Origin: Tersicoccus mangrovi
GTDB lineage: Bacteria > Actinomycetota > Actinomycetes > Actinomycetales > Micrococcaceae
Length of the DNA: 64,000 nt
Direction: 5' to 3'
Assembly: GCF_036881825.1 (NCBI RefSeq)
Contig: NZ_JBAJMW010000003.1
Location: forward strand, 62,001 to 126,000
A model generated the notes under the pieces. The model was not told the origin of the DNA. It saw only the letters and a program-made list of their open reading frames with translations, and searched no databases. Made by a program: the position numbers and the translations under genes. Position 1 is the first letter of the stretch. Each line of letters begins with the position of its first letter. Of this stretch, positions 60,140 through 64,000 are shown piece by piece.

Positions 60140-61675
60140 TCAGGCGCGCAGCAGGGACCGCAGGGTGCCGATCGTGTCGGCGTCCGCGGGCTGCTTGTCC
60201 TCCCGGTACCGCTTGACGCGCGCGAAGCGCAGCGCGACGCCGCCGGGGTAGCGGGTCGAGGACTGCACGCCGTCGATGGCGATCTCGACGACGGTGACCG
60301 GCTCGACGTACACGGTGTGCGCGGTGCGGCGGGTCTCGATCTCGGCGAAGCGCTCGGTCTGCCAGCGCAGCAGCTCGTCGGTCAGCCCCTTGAACGTCTT
60401 GCCGACCATGACGTACCCGCCCGGCTCGCCGAACTCCCCGTCGAGGTCCAGCGCCCCCAGGTGCAGGTTGGACAGCCAGCCCTGGCGCCGGCCGGAACCC
60501 CACTCGCACGCGAGCACGACGAGGTCGTACGTGTGCACCGGTTTGACCTTGATCCAGCTCGACCCGCGCCGGCCCGCGGCGTAGGGCGAGTCGATCGCCT
60601 TGACGACGACGCCCTCCTGGCCGGCGGCGAGCGCCTCGGCGGACACCCGCTCGGCGGTCGCGGCGTCGTCGGTGACCGTCCCGGGCACCCGCAGCTCCGG
60701 CGCTATCCGCTCGAGCTCGGCGAGGCGCACGGACAGCGGCTCGTCGAGCAGATCGCGCCCGTCCACGTGCAGGACGTCGAAGAACCACGGCGTCAGCACC
60801 GTCTCCCGCGCGGTCGCGGAGTCGGCCATCGTGCCGAACCGGGACATCGTCTGCTGGAACGGACGGGGCGCACCGGCCTCGTCGAGGGCGAGGGTCTCGC
60901 CGTCGAAGATGACGTCCCGCACCGGCAACCCGCGGACCGCCTCGACCACGTCGGGAAGCCGGTCGGTCACCTCGGCGAGGCTGCGGGTGAAGACGCGCAC
61001 GTCGTCCCCGGCGCGGTGGACCTGGATGCGGGCACCGTCGAGCTTGTACTCCACCGACGCCTCCCCGGTCGTCCCGAGGGCGTCGGTGGGGGTGGCGGCG
61101 GTCGCGGCGAGCATCGGCAGCACGGGGCGGCCCACGACGAGGCCGACGGCGGCGAGCGCGTCCGCATCCTCGGTGAGCGCGAGGCGGGCGGTGCGCCCGA
61201 GATCGCCGGAGAGCATGACGGCGCGCCGGACGAGGGCGACAGGGTGCTCGGAGGCGGCCGCGACGGCGTCGGTCAGCACGCCCTCGAGCGCCCCGGTGCG
61301 GACATCACCGAGCAGGACGCGGGCGATGAAGTCCTGCTCCGCGGCGGTGGCCCGCGCCATGAGCGCGGCCAGGTCGCGGGAGCGGACGGCGTCGGACCCG
61401 GACCCGGTCGTGGCGAGCAGCCGGTCGAGGAACACGTCGAGGTCGGCGACGGTCAGGGACGGCTCCGCGGCGGGGTCGCCGGTGATGGCGCCGATGCTGC
61501 GGTAGCCGACGCCCACCCGGCCCTGCCGTGGCCGGCCGATCAGGAACCCGACGGCGGGCGCGACGTCATCGGGGTCGAGGCGGCGCAGCAGGTCCGCGAG
61601 CGCGTCGACCTTGGCGAGCCGGGAGCGGGTGGCGGTGACGGCGGTGGTCGTCGCGACGACGTCATCGAGGAGCAC
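60140..61675 (-). CDS. ATP-dependent DNA ligase, LigB-like
   Basis: Seals DNA nicks using ATP. 511 aa, the length of mycobacterial LigB. An N-terminal DNA-binding helical domain (about 1-200) is followed by the adenylation domain with Lys211 in YKLDGARIQVH (motif I), IFDGETLALDE (motif III), EGVVVKAIDSPY (motif IV) and SSWIKVKP (motif V), and an OB-fold. GTG start preceded at 6 nt by CAGACT, so probably leaderless. Followed in the same direction by the PolDom gene. Confidence 0.94.
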   Translation of the reverse strand: MLLDDVVATTTAVTATRSRLAKVDALADLLRRLDPDDVAPAVGFLIGRPRQGRVGVGYRSIGAITGDPAAEPSLTVADLDVFLDRLLATTGSGSDAVRSRDLAALMARATAAEQDFIARVLLGDVRTGALEGVLTDAVAAASEHPVALVRRAVMLSGDLGRTARLALTEDADALAAVGLVVGRPVLPMLAATAATPTDALGTTGEASVEYKLDGARIQVHRAGDDVRVFTRSLAEVTDRLPDVVEAVRGLPVRDVIFDGETLALDEAGAPRPFQQTMSRFGTMADSATARETVLTPWFFDVLHVDGRDLLDEPLSVRLAELERIAPELRVPGTVTDDAATAERVSAEALAAGQEGVVVKAIDSPYAAGRRGSSWIKVKPVHTYDLVVLACEWGSGRRQGWLSNLHLGALDLDGEFGEPGGYVMVGKTFKGLTDELLRWQTERFAEIETRRTAHTVYVEPVTVVEIAIDGVQSSTRYPGGVALRFARVKRYREDKQPADADTIGTLRSLLRA

Positions 61676-61700
61676 GAGCCCAGTCTGTCACCGGCCCCCG

Positions 61701-61774
61701 CGCTGACTGGTCAATAGATGCCGCTTTCGACCGGTCCTCACCCGCTGGAACCGTCATCTATCGACCAGTCAGCG
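61701..61774. repeat. Long intergenic hairpin, family 2 copy (B)
   Basis: CGCTGACTGGTCAATAGATG (61701-61720) and its inverted partner (61755-61774, CATCTATCGACCAGTCAGCG) match at 19 of 20 with a 34-nt loop. The motif GTCRATAGAYG is shared with hairpin A. It lies 10 nt after the upp stop and upstream of the ligase start, so it may end upp transcription. Confidence 0.8.
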
Positions 61775-61784
61775 GGAGGGGGGG

Positions 61785-62423
61785 TCAGTCGACGACGCCG
61801 TAGAGGCGGTCACCGGCGTCACCGAGGCCCGGCACGATGTACCCGTTCTCGTCGAGCTTCTCGTCGATCGAGGCGAGCACGATGGTGACCCGGTCGTTGT
61901 CGCGGAGCTTCTCCTCGAGCGCAGCGAGGCCCTCGGGCGCGGCCAGCAGGCAGATGCAGGTGACGTCCTCGGCGCCGCGGGCGAAGAGGAAGTTGATCGC
62001 CTCGCGCAGGGTGCCGCCGGTCGCGAGCATCGGGTCGAGCACGAACACCTGGCGGCCGGTCAGGTCGTCGGGCAGGCGCTCGGCGTAGGTGACGGCCTCG
62101 AGGGTCTGCTCGTTGCGGGCCATGCCGAGGAAGCCGACCTCGGCGGTGGGCACCAGGCGGGTCATGCCCTCGAGCATGCCGAGACCGGCGCGCAGGATCG
62201 GGACGACGAGCGGGGTCGGCTTGTCCAGCCCGGTCCCCGTGGTGGTCGCGACGGGGGTGGTCACCTCGACCTCGTGCACCCGCACGTTGCGGGTGGCCTC
62301 GTAGGCCAGCAGCGTCACCAGCTCCTCGGTCAGCTGCCGGAAGACGGGCGAGTTGGTGCTCTCGTCGCGGAGCACGGAGAGCTTGTGGGCGACGAGAGGG
62401 TGGTCGACGTGGCTGACGCGCAT
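61785..62423 (-). CDS. upp: Uracil phosphoribosyltransferase
   Basis: Salvages uracil with PRPP to UMP. 212 aa, normal length. N-terminal VDHPLVAHKLSVLRDESTNS and the PRPP loop VFVLDPMLATGGTLREAINF (about 129-148); C-terminal GYIVPGLGDAGDRLYGVVD is the UPRTase terminus. TAGTTT lies 7 nt before the ATG (leaderless). Divergent from tadA with 33 nt between starts. Confidence 0.97.
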   Translation of the reverse strand: MRVSHVDHPLVAHKLSVLRDESTNSPVFRQLTEELVTLLAYEATRNVRVHEVEVTTPVATTTGTGLDKPTPLVVPILRAGLGMLEGMTRLVPTAEVGFLGMARNEQTLEAVTYAERLPDDLTGRQVFVLDPMLATGGTLREAINFLFARGAEDVTCICLLAAPEGLAALEEKLRDNDRVTIVLASIDEKLDENGYIVPGLGDAGDRLYGVVD

Positions 62424-62456
62424 GGTGCCAAAACTACCAGCGGGCACAATGGCCTC
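62424..62456. promoter_or_regulatory. 33-nt divergent leaderless promoter pair upp/tadA
   Basis: TAGTTT (minus, 62436-62431) 7 nt before upp ATG and CACAAT (plus, 62445-62450) 6 nt before tadA ATG. The two -10-like boxes lie only 8 nt apart, so each gene's -35 region must extend across the other gene's box and start codon. Confidence 0.6.
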
Positions 62457-62939
62457 ATGCGCCTGCCCGCCCTCTCCCCCGTTGCGCGTGAGCAGCACCA
62501 CGCCTGGATGGGTCTCGCGCTGGCGGAGGCGGACGCGGCCCTCGCCCACGACGACGTTCCCATCGGCGCCGTCGTCGTCGGCCCGGACGGGACCGTGCTG
62601 GGCGCCGGGCACAACCGGCGCGAGGCCGACGCCGACCCGACCGCGCACGCCGAGGTGCTCGCGATCCGGCAGGCGGCGGCCCGGCTCGGCCGCTGGCGGC
62701 TGGAGGACTGCACCCTCGTCGTGACCCTCGAGCCCTGCGCGATGTGCGCGGGGGCGACTGTGCTCGCCCGCATCCCGCGCGTGGTGTTCGGGGCGTGGGA
62801 CGAGAAGGCCGGGGCCGCGGGGTCCGTGTTCGAGGTGCTGCGGGAGCCGCGGCTGAACCACTGGGTGGAGGTCTACCCGCGGGTGCGGGAGCACGAGTGC
62901 GCCGACCTGCTGCGGAACTTCTTCGCCACGCACCGGTGA
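62457..62939 (+). CDS. tadA: tRNA-specific adenosine deaminase
   Basis: Deaminates A34 of tRNA-Arg(ACG) to inosine. 160 aa. Zinc-deaminase motifs: His64 and Glu66 in AHAEVLAIRQ, Cys94 and Cys97 in EPCAMCAGA. Its substrate tRNA-Arg(ACG) is encoded at 34711. Start ATG lies 6 nt after CACAAT; no Shine-Dalgarno site. tRNA-Ser(CGA) follows after 52 nt, probably on a separate promoter. Confidence 0.95.
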   Translation: MRLPALSPVAREQHHAWMGLALAEADAALAHDDVPIGAVVVGPDGTVLGAGHNRREADADPTAHAEVLAIRQAAARLGRWRLEDCTLVVTLEPCAMCAGATVLARIPRVVFGAWDEKAGAAGSVFEVLREPRLNHWVEVYPRVREHECADLLRNFFATHR

Positions 62940-62991
62940 CGGCCGCGCCGATTCGTCTCCGGAGCCGCCCAGCCGGTACAGTATCCGGGTT

Positions 62992-63078
62992 GGTGACGTG
63001 TCCGAGCGGCCGAAGGTGCAACACTCGAAATGTTGTTTGGTGTCAAAGCCAACGTGGGTTCAAATCCCACCGTCACCG
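62992..63078 (+). tRNA. tRNA-Ser (anticodon CGA)
   Basis: 87-nt class II tRNA. GGTGACG pairs with CGTCACC, anticodon loop CTCGAAA lies in CAACA/TGTTG, long variable arm, TTCAAAT T-loop, discriminator G. CCA not encoded. Reads UCG. Confidence 0.97.
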
Positions 63079-63110
63079 CCGTGTGATGCAGTCGCATCGA
63101 CCGCATCCCC

Positions 63111-63143
63111 GAGGGGCTCCGACCACGCCGGTCGGGGCCCTTC
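63111..63143 (+). terminator. Terminator of tRNA-Ser(CGA)
   Basis: GAGGGGCTCCGACC pairs with GGTCGGGGCCCTTC (with G-U and one wobble) around a 5-nt loop, 32 nt after the tRNA. Confidence 0.7.
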
Positions 63144-63271
63144 GTGCGTTCCTGGGATCCCCGGATCCCGGATGTGACCGGGACGACACGGTATAGCGTG
63201 GGAGGAGTGTCGGGGCCTGAAGAAGCCCGGGTCCGGCTGTCAGTGATCGGACCACCGAGAGGGACACCCCC

Positions 63272-64000
63272 ATGGACTACCGCACACTCGGACGCAGCGG
63301 CGCCGTCGTCTCCACCTACGCCCTCGGCACCATGACCTTCGGTGCGGAGGCCGACGTCGAGACCTCCCACGCCCTGCTCGACGCGTACGTCGACGGCGGC
63401 GGCACCTTCCTCGACACCGCCGACGTCTACTCGCGCGGCGTCTCGGAGGAGATCATCGGCGCCTGGTTCGCCGCCGACCAGGCCCGCCGGGACCGCGTCG
63501 TGCTCGCCACCAAGGGCCGCTTCCCCATGGGCGAGGGTCCCAACGACCTCGGCACGTCCCGGCGCCACCTGCGCCGGGCGCTCGAGGACTCGCTGCGCCG
63601 CCTCCAGACCGACCACATCGACCTCTACCAGATGCACGCGTGGGACCCGATCACCCCGCTCGACGAGACCCTGCAGTTCCTCGACGACGCCGTGACCGCC
63701 GGGCACATCGGCTACTCCGGCTTCTCCAACTACACCGGCTGGCAGCTGACGAAGGCGGTGCACGTGGCGAAGGCGCACGGCTGGCACCCGCCCGTCACCC
63801 TCCAGCCCCAGTACAACCTGCTGGTGCGCGGTATCGAGGCGGAGATCGTGCCTGCCGCGCTCGACGCCGGCATCGGCCTGCTGCCCTGGTCGCCCCTGGC
63901 CGGTGGCTGGCTGACCGGCAAGTACCAGCGGAACACCGAGCCGACGGGCACCAGCCGCCTCGGGGAGAACCCGAAGCGCGGCATGGAGGCCTACGAGGCC
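63272..64000 (+). CDS. Aldo/keto reductase (incomplete at window edge)
   Basis: NADPH-dependent oxidoreductase of the AKR superfamily; 243 codons present. Starts MDYRTLGRSGAVVSTYALGT. Catalytic Asp/Tyr in FLDTADVYSRG (about 47-57), Lys in VVLATKGRF (about 80), His in YQMHAWDP (about 122), then GYSGFSNYTGWQL and LQPQYNLLVRGIE. GAGAGGGAC precedes the ATG. The C-terminal NADP-binding end lies beyond the window. Substrate unknown. Confidence 0.92.
   Translation, partial: MDYRTLGRSGAVVSTYALGTMTFGAEADVETSHALLDAYVDGGGTFLDTADVYSRGVSEEIIGAWFAADQARRDRVVLATKGRFPMGEGPNDLGTSRRHLRRALEDSLRRLQTDHIDLYQMHAWDPITPLDETLQFLDDAVTAGHIGYSGFSNYTGWQLTKAVHVAKAHGWHPPVTLQPQYNLLVRGIEAEIVPAALDAGIGLLPWSPLAGGWLTGKYQRNTEPTGTSRLGENPKRGMEAYEA

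Overview
The window is high-GC, gene-dense DNA from a flagellated Gram-positive actinomycete, most likely of the Micrococcales. Supporting signs are the flagellar set fliC/fliD/fliS plus flgN/flgK/flgL/fliW, a GTP-type PEP carboxykinase, an actinobacterial split between an NHEJ-type primase and a LigB-like ATP ligase, an actinobacterial glycine-cleavage operon behind a glycine riboswitch, and many apparently leaderless genes (a TANNNT-like box 6-7 nt before the start codon). I cannot name a genus. I see no prophage, insertion sequence or CRISPR array.

Layout. 1-8190: late flagellar genes in two divergent arms (fliC-fliD-fliS leftward, flgN-flgK-flgL-fliW rightward), each with a FliA/sigma-28-like promoter, separated by an AI-2E family exporter and an alpha/beta hydrolase. 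8.3-13.9 kb: a glutaryl-CoA dehydrogenase-like gene, then a leftward operon of the peptide/pyruvate carrier CstA, its small partner (YbdD family) and a hypothetical, then a quinone oxidoreductase and tRNA-Ser(UGA). 14.4-23.4 kb: a giant secreted nuclease/5'-nucleotidase, a FAD/NAD(P)-binding protein and a prolyl oligopeptidase. 23.5-36.9 kb: a large unrecognised one-TM protein, tRNA-Ser(GCU), an ArsR-type regulator with a 71-aa partner, two MFS transporters, phosphomannomutase, a DUF559 protein, pckG, tRNA-Arg(ACG), Ohr and a flavoprotein disulfide reductase.

37.0-41.1 kb is one of the two most interesting loci: a three-gene, 4-nt-overlapping operon of a degenerate ABC-ATPase-like protein, a YhgE/Pip-type phage-receptor-like membrane protein with two blocks of 28-residue repeats, and a TetR regulator. 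A perfect 14-bp palindrome lies inside the spacer of the operon's leaderless promoter. 41.1-53.9 kb holds a SixA phosphatase, an orphan OmpR-type DNA-binding protein and then a cell-surface module: a DUF5666-like membrane-anchored protein, an OmpR/HK two-component system, a secreted trypsin-like protease, a DPM1-like/GtrA glycosyltransferase and two GT39/YkcB-like polytopic glycosyltransferases. Its intergenic regions carry an array of 18-bp tandem repeats and iterated TTGTCA boxes. 54.1-58.9 kb is the glycine riboswitch and gcvP-gcvT-gcvH. 59.1-64.0 kb holds the primase, DNA ligase, upp, tadA, tRNA-Ser(CGA) and an incomplete aldo/keto reductase.

Scattered through the intergenic spaces just after gene ends are long imperfect hairpins. 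Three of them (near 14.08, 53.97 and 59.03 kb) share a sequence consensus in their arms and form a small repeat family. One is flanked by a duplicated copy of the primase gene's 3' end. Two others (51.7 and 61.7 kb) share a second motif. These elements are not explained by the annotated genes.
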